Origin: Arsukibacterium perlucidum DSM 18276
GTDB lineage: Bacteria; Pseudomonadota; Gammaproteobacteria; Enterobacterales; Alteromonadaceae
Direction: 5' to 3'
DNA length: 64,000 nt
Assembly: GCF_000382165.1 (NCBI RefSeq)
Contig: NZ_KB907703.1
Location: forward strand, 1-64,000
The notes under the pieces: model-generated
Told to the model about the DNA's origin: nothing
The model's input: only the letters and a program-made list of their open reading frames with translations
Databases searched by the model: none
Part shown: piece by piece, positions 17,073 to 26,929 of the stretch
Layout: the number at the start of each line of letters is the position of its first letter
Numbering within the stretch: position 1 is the first letter of the stretch
Translations under genes and position numbers: made by a program

Positions 17073-20000
17073 GTCTCCCTGTTCAAACCACACCAGCCCC
17101 TCTGCCAGTAGTTTTTCAATTTGTGCTTCGATATGCGCCGAATCTTCAAACTCAAAGGCGTCAAGCTGAGAATCAAATGCCAGGGTTGCAACCGCATTTT
17201 TGCCGTTGTGCTTAACGTGATACAGCGCCAGCTCAGCAAGCTGCAGTGAGACCTCCCAGTTAATTAACTGGCCGCCCAAAAGCGGTAACGGATAATGTGC
17301 ATAACCTATTGAACAGGTCAGCCGAACAATCTGGCCATCGGGTAAATTAAAAGCTGCTTTCGCTACTTGTTCGTTCAGCCGGTAACTGAACTGACGAACC
17401 AGATCGATCTGAATATCACGCAGCACCAGCACAAAAGCCGCGCCGCTAAAACGTACTACATAGTCAGAGCCACGGGTTTCCCGGATCAGTAGGCCGCTGA
17501 CTTGCTGGATCAGGCTGTCGCCAGCACTGTTGCCATACTGATCATTAATTTGCTTAAAGTTGTCCAGATCGACATGCAGTAACGCCAGGCATTTACCCTG
17601 ATCCTGCATCGATTCCCGATTCCTTTGAAAGTGCTCAATGTCTTTTGGTAATTGTTCAAACATAAAACGCCGGTTACGCAAACCGGTCAGATTATCTTTA
17701 TGGGTTAACTGACTAAGTTGTTCATTTAACTCGTTTAACCTGACATTACTGTTTTCCAGCTCCTGGGTACGCTGTCTCACCAGCCGCTCCAGCTCCTGCT
17801 GCTTGTGCAGCGTATTACGCCGAACCAGCCATAACACACCATACAAGCAACATAGCAGCAGTAACAACCACAATGAACGATATAGCAGGGTTTCATCAAA
17901 ACGTTCTGGTACTATCAGTAACAGAGTGGTTTCTGCAGCAGATTGCCAGCTATGGCCATTCTGGCGTACCTGCAGCTGAAAAACAAAATTGCCTGGTGGT
18001 AAATTGGTATATACCGCCTCAAGCCGCTGCCCTACCTCATGCCAACGACTGTCAAAGCCATCCAGCCGGTAGCGAAAGTGCAAAGCATCTGGTTTGATAA
18101 ACTCCAACGCAGAATAATGCAATGTCACATTACGCTCATTCATTTCCAGTACTAACCGTTGCTGGCCCTGACTAAGCTGATATTGCTGGCTGGTAGTGAC
18201 CTGTTTAATTTTCGGTTTTAAAGCCAGCTCTGACATTTGCTTTAAATCTGCCTGTACTGCAATCAATCCTTTCAGTGTTGGAAACCAATACTCTTCCTGC
18301 CAACGCACTATTTTAGCATGCCCCGCACCATTGCAGCAGCGATTGGGGCCACTGCCTAACTGCCGGTCAAATGGTGTTAGTACCTCATTAATCACAAAAG
18401 GCTGGACACTGCTATCTGGTAAAGACGCCAACGCCAGTCGATAAATTCCTTTATGACTACTAACCCAAACCTGTTGCTGCTCAGCATCGTAACTAAAACC
18501 GACAGCCGGGCCATGAGGCATGCCGTTGCCGCTATGCAGCTGCAGCCATTGCTGATCAGGACGACGGATAAAAATGCCATCGTCAATAGTGCTGACCAGC
18601 AAACTGTTTTCAGGTAAGTGGATCAGCGCCAGAATATAGCTGTTGTAGAGTGCCGTGCCTACTCCCAGCCGTTGCAGCTTATCTTGCTGATACTGATATA
18701 AACCACGCGTAGTACCAACGAACAACTGTTCTGCAGTTTGTTGTAACGCAGTAATATTGCGGGATTCAAATTGCTCATTCAGGGGGGACATCGTTAACTG
18801 CTTGTCTTTGGCGTAATACAAACCTCTTACCCCGCCAAGCCAGACCCCACCTTCAATGGAGGGCTGCACCACTTTTATAGCGTTGCCCTGCAAACTGGGG
18901 AAAGGTACACTGAGTTCCTGGTTCTGCAAATTGTATTGCAACAAGCCACTATCGGCACCAAACCAAAGCAACTGTGGATTAGGCCAGAAAAAATCATGAA
19001 TTGTCTGGCTACCCAGCACATTAACATCGAGCAAGGTTGTAAACTTGCCAGCAGAGTTGAGGATTTGCAGCGCCGACTGACCGGCGATAAGCAGTTCATT
19101 CGCGGGCGTTAAACCAACGCTGCGTATTACCGGATCAACCAGCCCATCAACCAGCCGTCTGATATTTCCAGCCGCAGCACGGTATAAGCCGTCACTATAA
19201 CTGGCCAGCCAGATATTCTGCTGCTGGTCTTCAAAGATATCACTGAACCACGGTGTGGTGCCAAGTTCGGCTGTGGTCACCGTTTGCCAGTCTTGCTGAT
19301 GTTGCCGATAAAACAGCTTGCGATAGGTTGAAATCCAGCTACCATTTTGACTGTCTTTAAAGAGTTTATAAACGGGACTATGCTCACCATCAGGCAACTG
19401 GCATTTCTGGATCTCGCCTTCCGGCGTCAGGTGGTAAAAACCGCTCTCGCTGGCAAGGTGAAGACCTTGCTCGGTCACTGTCAAATCATAAACCGGGGTC
19501 TGGGCAAGTTCTAACGGCAGCGGGTATACCTGCAATTGCTGGCTGCCAGCAGAGTTTAATTGGTAAATATGCTCTGCACTACTCACCCAAATACTGTCAG
19601 CGGCCTTTTCAAGCTGATGAACCTGACTCCGAACTGCCTCAATCCGGCTAATCTTGCCGGCTTTAATCCGGAATAAATTATCTGCTGCCACCCAGATTTC
19701 ATTATCGGCCACCGCAATCATAGCGGTCACTTCAGCCACTATCGGATAACGTTCAAATTTCAGGGTTTTCGGATCAAAACCCGACAAACCCGCCTTGGTC
19801 CCAACCCAGATAAAACCGCTATTGTCCTGCAATAAACGGGTAATGGTATTACTGGCAAGGTGGCGGGTATTATCAGTAGTAAAATGTTCGAATTGTAAAC
19901 CATCAAAGCGGTTCAGGCCGTATGAGGTGCCTAACCAGATATAACCAAGATCATCCTGAATCACGGCACGAACTGAATTACTGGAGAGACCATCATTGCT

Positions 20001-20159
20001 GGTCCAGTGTCTGATATCAAAATCATAAACTGACTGTACGGCTTTTACCGGCGCGGCAGTTGTCGCCACTGCGGTTAAAGCTGAGCTATTCTGTTCCGCA
20101 CCGGCCGGGCCAAATGCGCCCAGCAGTAACATTACAGCCAGTACTATAACTTTTTTCAT
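17058..20159 (-). CDS. Propeller-type sensor with a degenerate GGDEF output domain
   Basis: 1033 residues. A signal peptide (1–21) leads into a long periplasmic region with repeated WLGT/GL-type two-component-regulator propeller blades (for example DDLGYIWLGTSYGLNRFDG, DNSGFIWVGTKAGLSGFDP), then a Y_Y_Y-like domain (about 690–755, FRYRLDGFDSRWHEV). One membrane helix follows at about 765–785 (RSLWLLLLLCCLYGVLWLV), then a coiled coil and a GGDEF domain from about 835. The upstream metal motif DLDNFKQINDQYGNSAGD is normal, but the active-site loop is SGAAF (905–909) instead of GG[DE]EF. It is therefore probably catalytically dead for cyclic-di-GMP synthesis and may act as a receptor. The inducing ligand is unknown. 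It follows pgpA by 33 bases. Confidence 0.88.
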   Translation of the reverse strand: MKKVIVLAVMLLLGAFGPAGAEQNSSALTAVATTAAPVKAVQSVYDFDIRHWTSNDGLSSNSVRAVIQDDLGYIWLGTSYGLNRFDGLQFEHFTTDNTRHLASNTITRLLQDNSGFIWVGTKAGLSGFDPKTLKFERYPIVAEVTAMIAVADNEIWVAADNLFRIKAGKISRIEAVRSQVHQLEKAADSIWVSSAEHIYQLNSAGSQQLQVYPLPLELAQTPVYDLTVTEQGLHLASESGFYHLTPEGEIQKCQLPDGEHSPVYKLFKDSQNGSWISTYRKLFYRQHQQDWQTVTTAELGTTPWFSDIFEDQQQNIWLASYSDGLYRAAAGNIRRLVDGLVDPVIRSVGLTPANELLIAGQSALQILNSAGKFTTLLDVNVLGSQTIHDFFWPNPQLLWFGADSGLLQYNLQNQELSVPFPSLQGNAIKVVQPSIEGGVWLGGVRGLYYAKDKQLTMSPLNEQFESRNITALQQTAEQLFVGTTRGLYQYQQDKLQRLGVGTALYNSYILALIHLPENSLLVSTIDDGIFIRRPDQQWLQLHSGNGMPHGPAVGFSYDAEQQQVWVSSHKGIYRLALASLPDSSVQPFVINEVLTPFDRQLGSGPNRCCNGAGHAKIVRWQEEYWFPTLKGLIAVQADLKQMSELALKPKIKQVTTSQQYQLSQGQQRLVLEMNERNVTLHYSALEFIKPDALHFRYRLDGFDSRWHEVGQRLEAVYTNLPPGNFVFQLQVRQNGHSWQSAAETTLLLIVPERFDETLLYRSLWLLLLLCCLYGVLWLVRRNTLHKQQELERLVRQRTQELENSNVRLNELNEQLSQLTHKDNLTGLRNRRFMFEQLPKDIEHFQRNRESMQDQGKCLALLHVDLDNFKQINDQYGNSAGDSLIQQVSGLLIRETRGSDYVVRFSGAAFVLVLRDIQIDLVRQFSYRLNEQVAKAAFNLPDGQIVRLTCSIGYAHYPLPLLGGQLINWEVSLQLAELALYHVKHNGKNAVATLAFDSQLDAFEFEDSAHIEAQIEKLLAEGLVWFEQGDSQAL

Positions 20160-20192
20160 TCCCTCGCCTTGTGCTCCGAACTTAGCTAGCCG

Positions 20193-20672
20193 CTAATTCA
20201 GCAGCTGATAATATATAAGCAATTGTAATATCAGCCAGGCTGGCACAGCCGCCAGCAAATCGTCCAGCATAATCCCTAAGCCACCATGAACCCGCTGATC
20301 AAACCAACGGATTGGCCAGGGTTTAACAATATCAAAAAAGCGGAACAATAAAAAACCAATTAGCAGGCTTTGTGCACTTAAGGGCACCAGTAACATGGTA
20401 AGCGCATAGCCAATAACTTCATCCCAAACGATAGCGCCATGATCGTGCTCGCCAACATCATGAGCGGTCTTACCACAGATATAAATACCCAGCGCTGTGC
20501 CGGCAACCAGAAATGCCAGATACCAGGCTAAGCCGAGCGCGGCAAAACCGATAATAAAAGGGATGGCAATCAGGGTACCAAAAGTACCGGGTGCTTTTGG
20601 TACCAGGCCCACGCCGAAACCTAATGCCAGCAGGTGCTGCCAGCGGCTCAGTTGAAATTTAGTATTGGTCAT
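20193..20672 (-). CDS. pgpA: Phosphatidylglycerophosphatase A
   Basis: 159 residues, membrane-embedded. It dephosphorylates phosphatidylglycerophosphate to phosphatidylglycerol. Motifs GFGVGLVPKAPGTFGTL near the N-terminus and DEVIGYALTML, RFFDIVKPWPIRWFDQRVHGGLGIMLDDLLA match PgpA. Its ATG overlaps the thiL stop (ATGA), the usual thiL-pgpA arrangement, so translation is coupled. Confidence 0.95.
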   Translation of the reverse strand: MTNTKFQLSRWQHLLALGFGVGLVPKAPGTFGTLIAIPFIIGFAALGLAWYLAFLVAGTALGIYICGKTAHDVGEHDHGAIVWDEVIGYALTMLLVPLSAQSLLIGFLLFRFFDIVKPWPIRWFDQRVHGGLGIMLDDLLAAVPAWLILQLLIYYQLLN

Positions 20673-21631
20673 GGGAAATGAACAAACCCCTGATGCTGAT
20701 ATTCGAATGGTTGCTCAGCCGCTTTTAATTCCAGCTTACCGGCAACGCCCGTGATCCGGCCGATGCAACTGACAGGTACACCATAAGGTGATAATAAAAC
20801 ATCAAGACTGCCACGCTTATTTTCTGGTACGGTGAATAACAGTTCGTAATCCTCGCCACCTGACAATGCCATTTGCAGGGCCGTGGCATGATCGCAGCTG
20901 TCTTTTAATGCCTGCGACAGTGGTAGTTTATTGACGTCAATGTATGCCCCTACCGCAGATCTGCGCAAGATATGCGGCAAATCGCCACATAAACCATCTG
21001 AAATATCCATTGCGCTACTGGCAACATTACGCAGAGCCTGGCCAAGCGCAACCCGGGCCGAAGGAAAATGAAAGCGTTGTAATAAATGAGCCTGATGTTT
21101 TTTGCTGGTTTGGGCGTGCCCCTGGCACACTTTTAAACCCAGCGCAGCGTCACCCAGAGTACCGGTTACGTAGATGTAATCGCCGACTTTAGCACCGGAG
21201 CGGGTAATAGCACGGCCACGCGGTACCTGACCCTTGGCAATCATGGTAAGACTAAGCGGGCCACGGGTGGTATCACCGCCTACCAGCCGACAATTATAAT
21301 AGTCGGCAGTTTCAGCCAGGCCAGCAGCAAACTGACGCAGCCAGGCTTCATCAACCTTAGGTAAAGTTAGTGCCAGAGATAACCAGGTTGGCTCAGCACC
21401 CATGGCTGCTAAATCACTGACATTCACCGTAACCAGCTTATGGCCCAGCGCCCTCGGATCGACATCAGGAAAAAAATGGGTGCCACAAACCATCGTATCG
21501 GTCGTAACGACTAAATCGTAGCCGTCTCGCATTTGCAGCACTGCACCGTCGTCGCCCACGCCAACAATCACATCCTGACGCGCGATACCGGCGTCAGCAA
21601 AGAAGCTGGCGATAAGTTCAAATTCACCCAT
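20669..21631 (-). CDS. thiL: Thiamine-monophosphate kinase
   Basis: 320 residues from the ATG at 21631. It phosphorylates thiamine monophosphate to thiamine diphosphate. Seen are GEFELIASFFA, VGVGDDGAVL, TDTMVCGTHFFP, VNVSDLAAMGAEP, GGDTTRGPL and SGGEDYELLFT, all ThiL landmarks. The start is ambiguous: the ATG at 21631 fits E. coli ThiL (MACGEF) but has no ribosome-binding site, because a terminator hairpin with its U-run lies just upstream. A TTG at 21652, inside the hairpin loop and 9 bases after GGAG, would give 327 residues. Confidence 0.94.
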   Translation of the reverse strand: MGEFELIASFFADAGIARQDVIVGVGDDGAVLQMRDGYDLVVTTDTMVCGTHFFPDVDPRALGHKLVTVNVSDLAAMGAEPTWLSLALTLPKVDEAWLRQFAAGLAETADYYNCRLVGGDTTRGPLSLTMIAKGQVPRGRAITRSGAKVGDYIYVTGTLGDAALGLKVCQGHAQTSKKHQAHLLQRFHFPSARVALGQALRNVASSAMDISDGLCGDLPHILRRSAVGAYIDVNKLPLSQALKDSCDHATALQMALSGGEDYELLFTVPENKRGSLDVLLSPYGVPVSCIGRITGVAGKLELKAAEQPFEYQHQGFVHFP

Positions 21632-21638
21632 AGTATGT

Positions 21639-21661
21639 AAAAAAGCCGACAAATGCCGGCT
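21639..21661 (-). terminator. Terminator-like hairpin between nusB and thiL
   Basis: On the minus strand AGCCGGC-ATTT-GTCGGCT (7 bp, one G·U) is followed by six T. It fills most of the 35-base gap between the nusB stop and the thiL ATG, ending seven bases before that ATG. Confidence 0.7.
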
Positions 21662-21666
21662 CTCCG

Positions 21667-22080
21667 TTAGTTGGTCCGCAACACCCGGACCGCTTTATCA
21701 AGAATACCATTGACAAATTTATGGCTGTCATCAGCAGCGAAGGCTTTTGCCAACTCAATTGCCTCATTGATAATCACTTTATAGGGCACATCCAGCCGGT
21801 ATTTCAGCTCGTACGCTGACACCCGTAACACTGCTTTTTCTACCAGATCGATATCTTCAAACGGTCGTTCCAGATAGGGCTTTAACGCCTCATCCAGTTT
21901 GCTGTGGTGCAAAACAACACCACGTAAAATATCCTGAAAGTAAGCAACATCAAGTTGCTTAACATTATTTTCCAGCAATAATTGCTGCTCAATGTCAGCT
22001 ATCGGGTTATGGCTGACCTGCCAGCTGTAAATACCCTGTACTGCCAGTGAACGCGACTGACGACGCACATTTGGTTTCAT
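21667..22080 (-). CDS. nusB: Transcription antitermination factor NusB
   Basis: 137 residues. NusB with NusE (S10) binds boxA RNA for rRNA antitermination. The Arg-rich start ([20 protein letters not shown]), [26 protein letters not shown] and KFVNGILDK match the family. It follows ribH by 11 bases as usual and precedes thiL across a terminator-like hairpin. Confidence 0.96.
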   Translation of the reverse strand: MKPNVRRQSRSLAVQGIYSWQVSHNPIADIEQQLLLENNVKQLDVAYFQDILRGVVLHHSKLDEALKPYLERPFEDIDLVEKAVLRVSAYELKYRLDVPYKVIINEAIELAKAFAADDSHKFVNGILDKAVRVLRTN

Positions 22081-22091
22081 AAATTTTCCTG

Positions 22092-22556
22092 TTACAGCTG
22101 ATCCAGTACGTTAACCATTTCCAGCACTGACATTGCCGCTTCTGCGCCTTTGTTACCTGCTTTGGTGCCCGCACGTTCAATTGCCTGTTCAATACTATCA
22201 ACGGTTAGTACGCCAAAAGCGACTGGCAGATTATAGGTTAATGCCACCTGACCGATACCTTTGGTACACTCACCAGACACGTACTCAAAATGTGGCGTAC
22301 CACCGCGGATCACTGCACCAAGGGCAATAATCGCATCATACTTTTTGCTGGCAGCCACTCGTTGCAAAGCCAGTGGCATTTCAAAGGCACCAGGGATCCG
22401 CACAACTGTAATATCCTCGTCGGCCACGTTGCCTACCCGCTTTAATGTGTCAACGGCACCCTCTAACAGGCTTTCAACGATAAAACCATTGAACCGTGCC
22501 ACCACTAATGCGAACTTTTTGCCCTTGGCTACATAGCCGGCTTCAATCACTTGCAT
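22092..22556 (-). CDS. ribH: 6,7-dimethyl-8-ribityllumazine synthase
   Basis: 154 residues. It condenses the pyrimidinedione with DHBP to lumazine, the penultimate riboflavin step. Motifs are [41 protein letters not shown] and [11 protein letters not shown] with [20 protein letters not shown] precedes the ATG at 22556. Upstream, two hairpins (22576–22596 and 22614–22625) separate it from ribBA. Confidence 0.96.
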   Translation of the reverse strand: MQVIEAGYVAKGKKFALVVARFNGFIVESLLEGAVDTLKRVGNVADEDITVVRIPGAFEMPLALQRVAASKKYDAIIALGAVIRGGTPHFEYVSGECTKGIGQVALTYNLPVAFGVLTVDSIEQAIERAGTKAGNKGAEAAMSVLEMVNVLDQL

Positions 22557-22575
22557 GGTAAATCCTCTCGAATCT

Positions 22576-22596
22576 GCGGCTGCAAAAATCAGCCGC
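22576..22596. repeat. Hairpin in the ribH leader
   Basis: GCGGCTG-CAAAAAT-CAGCCGC is a perfect 7-bp stem located about 20 bases upstream of the ribH start, next to its ribosome-binding site. It may affect ribH translation or protect the processed mRNA end; no function is shown. Confidence 0.5.
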
Positions 22597-22608
22597 GCAT
22601 AATATCAC

Positions 22609-22625
22609 AAAAACCGCAAATGCGG
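22609..22625 (-). terminator. Weak terminator-like hairpin after ribBA
   Basis: CCGC-ATTT-GCGG followed by TTTTTG on the minus strand, nine bases past the ribBA stop. The stem is only 4–5 bp, so it would be partial at best and ribH could be reached by read-through. The core CCGCAAATGCGG (plus strand) is the same as at 89 and 25433. Confidence 0.45.
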
Positions 22626-22633
22626 CATTGCTG

Positions 22634-23743
22634 TTATTCGGATACGTAGTCGACTACTTCCAGTCCGAAACCAGATAATGCATGGTATTTTTTAGGCTGG
22701 CTAAGCAAGCGCATTTTCTTTACGCCCAGACTGGCCAGAATTTGTGAGCCCACCCCAACATTGCGTGAGGTACCTTTCCATGGTGCGGCTTTGGGTTGTT
22801 CACCTTTATCTTCAGCTTCAAATGCCTGCACCATCCGTATCAGCTCAGCTGTAGATTCATGCTTACCCAGCAACACCAGCACCCCTCCTTCATCAGCAAT
22901 CCGCTTCATTGCGGTATGCAGCGGGAAACTGCGATTCGCTGCCCGGTCAGCCAACAGCAGATCAGAAAACGTGTTGTGCAAATGGACCCGCACCAGCGTC
23001 GCTTCCTCTGGCTTTATTTCACCTTTTACCAGGGCAAAATGCAGCTGATTATCGATGGTATCTTTAAAAGTCACCAACTGAAAATCACCGACTTCGGTCG
23101 GTAACTGACAGGTCGCTACTTTTTCAATAGTGGTTTCATTTAAATTACGGTATTCAATTAAATCAGCAATGGTACCAATTTTAATATTATGCTCACGGGC
23201 AAACACTTCTAAGTCGGGTCGCCTTGCCATGGTGCCGTCATCATTCAAAATTTCTACGATTACCGCTGCAGGCTCTAAACCGGCCAATCGGGCTAAATCA
23301 CAACCTGCTTCAGTGTGGCCGGCACGCACCAGCACGCCACCATCCTGTGCCATTAACGGGAAAATATGCCCTGGTTGCACAATATCTGCCGGGCTGGCGT
23401 CGCGGGCCACTGCGGCTTTAACTGTCCTGGCCCGGTCCGCAGCCGATATGCCGGTTGTTACCCCTTCAGCCGCTTCAATAGAAACGGTGAAGTTAGTGGC
23501 AAAGGGCGACTTGTTTGCATCTACCATTAACGGCAAATTAAGCTGTTTGCAGCGTTTTTTACTGAGGGTAAGGCAAATAAGGCCACGGCCATGCTTGGCC
23601 ATAAAGTTTATCGCCTCAGGCGTAACGTAGTCAGCTGCCATCACCAGATCGCCTTCGTTCTCGCGATCTTCATCATCCATCAGTACTACCATTTTGCCCT
23701 GACGAATGTCTTCAATAATTTCAGCAGGTGTATTCAGTTGCAT
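22634..23743 (-). CDS. ribBA: 3,4-dihydroxy-2-butanone-4-phosphate synthase with degenerate GTP cyclohydrolase II domain
   Basis: 369 residues. The N-terminal RibB domain is intact: [11 protein letters not shown] (23–33), [18 protein letters not shown]. The C-terminal half (about 205–369) aligns in outline with RibA, ending [32 protein letters not shown], but the zinc-site region that should read roughly R-V-H-S-E-C...C-D-C is [23 protein letters not shown] (251–273). All three zinc cysteines are missing. So this is functionally a RibB (the so-called RibBX form), and GTP cyclohydrolase II must be encoded elsewhere. No FMN riboswitch is visible in the 86 bases upstream. Confidence 0.92.
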   Translation of the reverse strand: MQLNTPAEIIEDIRQGKMVVLMDDEDRENEGDLVMAADYVTPEAINFMAKHGRGLICLTLSKKRCKQLNLPLMVDANKSPFATNFTVSIEAAEGVTTGISAADRARTVKAAVARDASPADIVQPGHIFPLMAQDGGVLVRAGHTEAGCDLARLAGLEPAAVIVEILNDDGTMARRPDLEVFAREHNIKIGTIADLIEYRNLNETTIEKVATCQLPTEVGDFQLVTFKDTIDNQLHFALVKGEIKPEEATLVRVHLHNTFSDLLLADRAANRSFPLHTAMKRIADEGGVLVLLGKHESTAELIRMVQAFEAEDKGEQPKAAPWKGTSRNVGVGSQILASLGVKKMRLLSQPKKYHALSGFGLEVVDYVSE

Positions 23744-23829
23744 AAAAACCCTTGTTAAATGTTGCTTCAGTAATACAGGTGCCTGACGCTGTTCTGTACC
23801 GGTTTTAAAACGTTCTGATCTGTTTTTGC

Positions 23830-24957
23830 TCAGTCAACTGCACTCAGTAGCGCTGTCAGCCGCAAATCTGGTCCAAGCCGGCAAATATCGTTGAACTCAA
23901 ACCGGTTAGCCTGACTCAACGCCTTTAATTCTGGTAGTTCTGCCATGGCCCTGGCCTGTGGCCCCAATAATACGGGCGCCTGATATAAAATAAACTCATC
24001 GACTAATTGTTGCTGTAACAAACTCCCTGCTAGCGTGGCGCCCGCTTCTACCCAGATACTGCGCACCTGGCGGGCGGCTAGCAGCTTTAGCAAAGCCGCT
24101 AAATCAAAGTAACCATCGTTACTAAGCGGCACTGCTTGCTGCTCCACCTGCCATGGCATTTGCCGCTGTGGCTTATCAGGGGCAATACACAGCAAAATGG
24201 GGCCGGCTAAACTGAACAGTGGCTCACTGCCGGTTAATTGCTGACGCCGGTCCAGAATAATTCTTAATGGCTGACGTAATTCACCGTTATTTAATGTCGT
24301 TATTGGCGTGGCGTCGGCTGGTTGACGTACCGTCAGGCGGGCATTATCAGCCAGCACTGTGCTGGCCGTAGACAGCACCGCGCTGCTTTGCGCCCGGTGC
24401 AACTGCACATCGGCTCTGGCTGCCGGGCTGGTTATCCACTTACTCTGACCATTGGCGAGCGCTGTGCGACCATCAATACTTGCAGCCAGCTTCAGCCTTA
24501 GCCAGGGTCTTTGCCGCTCCATGGCACTAAGAAAGCCTCGGTTTAACGCTCTGGCCTCAACTTCCATTAAGCCACTTTCGACCTTGATCCCTGCTTGCTC
24601 TAGCAGTGCCACGCCCTTGCCCGCAACCAGCGGATTAGGATCAAGCATTGCGATCACCACCCGACTTACCCCGGCAGCAATCAACGCCTCTGCGCACGGT
24701 GGCGTGCGGCCAAAATGGCTGCATGGTTCCAGCGTCACATAACAGGTTGCGCTGCGGGCTTGCCCGCCAGCCTCCGCCAGCGCATAGACTTCAGCATGGC
24801 CTTGCCCGGCCTGATGATGATAGCCCTCGCCAACCACCTTGCCGTTGTTAACCATTACCGCCCCAACATTCGGGTTAGGATCGGTGGTAAAGCGGCCTTT
24901 AGCTGCTAACTGCAGCGCGCGCGTCATAAAGTCGTGATCAGCCGGCATAAAAGCCAC
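23830..24957 (-). CDS. ribD: Riboflavin-specific deaminase/reductase
   Basis: 375 residues, two domains. The N-terminal deaminase has the zinc ligands HAEVYAL and [11 protein letters not shown] (about 45–85). The C-terminal reductase (about 150–365) has [22 protein letters not shown] and the NADPH-binding region. It performs the two central steps after GTP cyclohydrolase II. It starts at a GTG whose G is the last base of the nrdR TAG, with GGAG correctly spaced; an ATG at 24948 is an alternative. ribE, which normally follows in this operon type, is absent. Confidence 0.95.
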   Translation of the reverse strand: MAFMPADHDFMTRALQLAAKGRFTTDPNPNVGAVMVNNGKVVGEGYHHQAGQGHAEVYALAEAGGQARSATCYVTLEPCSHFGRTPPCAEALIAAGVSRVVIAMLDPNPLVAGKGVALLEQAGIKVESGLMEVEARALNRGFLSAMERQRPWLRLKLAASIDGRTALANGQSKWITSPAARADVQLHRAQSSAVLSTASTVLADNARLTVRQPADATPITTLNNGELRQPLRIILDRRQQLTGSEPLFSLAGPILLCIAPDKPQRQMPWQVEQQAVPLSNDGYFDLAALLKLLAARQVRSIWVEAGATLAGSLLQQQLVDEFILYQAPVLLGPQARAMAELPELKALSQANRFEFNDICRLGPDLRLTALLSAVD

Positions 24958-25409
24958 TATTGCTCTCCTAAGCGGGCAATTTCTTCACCGAATTCACGAA
25001 TATCTTTAAAAGATCGGTAGACAGAAGCGAACCGGACATAAGCCACTTTATCAACCTTGACCAGCTCATCCATGATCAGATTACCCAGCATATTACTGGC
25101 CAGCTCACGCTCGCCAGTCGCCCGTAACTGCGATTTAATTTTCTGAATAAGCTGTTCAATCTGCTCAGTGGATACCGGCCGTTTTTCCAGAGAACGCAAC
25201 AAGCCATTGCGCAGCTTGTCCTCGTTAAATGGCTCACGTGAGCCATCCCGTTTAATGATCCGCGGCATCACTAATTCTGCCGCTTCAAAAGTAGTAAAAC
25301 GTTCATGGCAAGCCAGACATTCGCGGCGCCTGCGAACCTGATGGCCATCGGCAACCAGGCGCGAGTCAATTACCTTGGTGTCATCAGCATTACAAAAGGG
25401 ACAATACAT
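24957..25409 (-). CDS. nrdR: Transcriptional repressor NrdR
   Basis: 150 residues. The N-terminal zinc ribbon is CPFCNADD...[12 protein letters not shown], and the ATP-cone domain is from about residue 49 ([24 protein letters not shown]). It represses ribonucleotide reductase genes at NrdR boxes. It heads the riboflavin operon, as in many gammaproteobacteria. Confidence 0.96.
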   Translation of the reverse strand: MYCPFCNADDTKVIDSRLVADGHQVRRRRECLACHERFTTFEAAELVMPRIIKRDGSREPFNEDKLRNGLLRSLEKRPVSTEQIEQLIQKIKSQLRATGERELASNMLGNLIMDELVKVDKVAYVRFASVYRSFKDIREFGEEIARLGEQ

Positions 25410-25425
25410 AGGCAGTTCTCAGAGA

Positions 25426-25450
25426 TAAAAATGGCCGCAAATGCGGCCAT
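25426..25450 (-). terminator. Intrinsic terminator of glyA
   Basis: ATGGCCGC-ATTT-GCGGCCAT, an 8-bp stem, followed by TTTTATC on the minus strand, between glyA and nrdR. Its core and loop are identical to those at 87–106. Confidence 0.8.
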
Positions 25451-25469
25451 AATAGCACTAAATTATCGG

Positions 25470-26723
25470 TTAAGCATAAACCGGAAAGCGACTGCACAAT
25501 TGGCCAACATCGGCTTTCACCCGTTCAATCACGCTTTCGTCGTTAATATTGTCCAGCACATCACAAATAAAGCCCGCCACCTGGCGTGCCTGTTCTTCTT
25601 TAAAACCACGGCGGGTAATCGCTGGGGTGCCAATACGTAAACCACTGGTAACGAAGGGAGAACGCGGGTCATTAGGTACAGAGTTTTTATTAACGGTAAT
25701 ATGCGCTTTGCCTAAAGCGGCATCCGCATCTTTACCAGTAATATCTTTGTCGATTAAATCCATCAGAAACAGATGGTTCTCGGTACCACCTGAAACAATC
25801 TTATAGCCACGTTTAATCATTTCATCACACATGGCTTTGGCATTGTTCAGCACCTGCTGCTGATACACTTTAAATTCCGGCTGTAACGCCTCTTTAAAGG
25901 CGACCGCTTTGGCGGCGATAACATGCATCAACGGCCCACCCTGACTTCCCGGGAATACCGCAGAATTCAGTTTTTTCTCAATCGCTTCGTTTTTACGGGC
26001 CAGAATTAAACCACCACGGGGGCCGGCCAGGGTTTTATGGGTAGTAGTGGTAACGACGTCGGCAACCGGAACCGGGTTTGGATATAAGCCTGCGGCAACC
26101 AAGCCGGCAACATGGGCCATATCAACTAACAGGTAAGCGCCTACTTTATCGGCGATGTCACGAAAACGCTGCCAGTCTACAATGCCAGAATAGGCAGAAA
26201 AACCAGCAATAATTAATTTTGGTTTATGCTCAAGTGCCAGAGCTTCGGCCTGCTCATAATCAATCACACCCGTTTCAGGATGTAAGCCATACTGCACAGC
26301 TTTATACAATTTGCCTGAAGAGCTGACATGCGAGCCATGAGTTAAATGGCCACCATGCGCCAGGCTCATACCTAGTATAGTATCGCCAGCTTCCAGCAAG
26401 GCTAAAAATACGGCTGCGTTAGCCTGGGAACCGGCATGCGGCTGCACATTGGCATAATCGGCGCCAAATAATTGCTTGGCGCGGGCAATAGCTAAATCTT
26501 CAGCAATATCAACAAACTCACAACCGCCATAATAGCGCTTGTGTGGATACCCTTCTGCATACTTATTGGTAAGCTGTGAACCTTGCGCCTGCAATACCCG
26601 CGGACTGGCGTAGTTTTCAGAAGCAATCAGCTCAATATGCGCTTCTTGTCTGGCGGTTTCATCGGTTATTGCCTGCCATAATTCCGGGTCAAAATCGGCA
26701 ATATTCATCTCACGCTTTAACAT
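25470..26723 (-). CDS. glyA: Serine hydroxymethyltransferase
   Basis: 417 residues, PLP-dependent, interconverting serine and glycine with tetrahydrofolate. The Schiff-base lysine is in [43 protein letters not shown] and [16 protein letters not shown] are standard. AGGAG precedes the ATG at 26723. It precedes nrdR in direction but is separated by its own terminator. Confidence 0.97.
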   Translation of the reverse strand: MLKREMNIADFDPELWQAITDETARQEAHIELIASENYASPRVLQAQGSQLTNKYAEGYPHKRYYGGCEFVDIAEDLAIARAKQLFGADYANVQPHAGSQANAAVFLALLEAGDTILGMSLAHGGHLTHGSHVSSSGKLYKAVQYGLHPETGVIDYEQAEALALEHKPKLIIAGFSAYSGIVDWQRFRDIADKVGAYLLVDMAHVAGLVAAGLYPNPVPVADVVTTTTHKTLAGPRGGLILARKNEAIEKKLNSAVFPGSQGGPLMHVIAAKAVAFKEALQPEFKVYQQQVLNNAKAMCDEMIKRGYKIVSGGTENHLFLMDLIDKDITGKDADAALGKAHITVNKNSVPNDPRSPFVTSGLRIGTPAITRRGFKEEQARQVAGFICDVLDNINDESVIERVKADVGQLCSRFPVYA

Positions 26724-26929
26724 GCTTTCTCCTGGGCGCGGGTTACGCTAACTGGTTTAATCACTGGGGTCTGAACTGGCGCATATTCTACCCTGATTTC
26801 ACAAAGGATGCACCGAAAATATAGCCATCTGGCCGTCTGAAGGTGATGGTTATCGGATTGGCTGGCAAAACGCACAGCAAGCTTTACAGCTGCCTGTGCT
26901 TTACAAGGTAGTGGCAGCCCACTACTATA

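Noticed and set aside
23744-23829. Possible FMN riboswitch before ribBA
   Set aside because: None of the conserved RFN-element boxes are visible and the space is too short.
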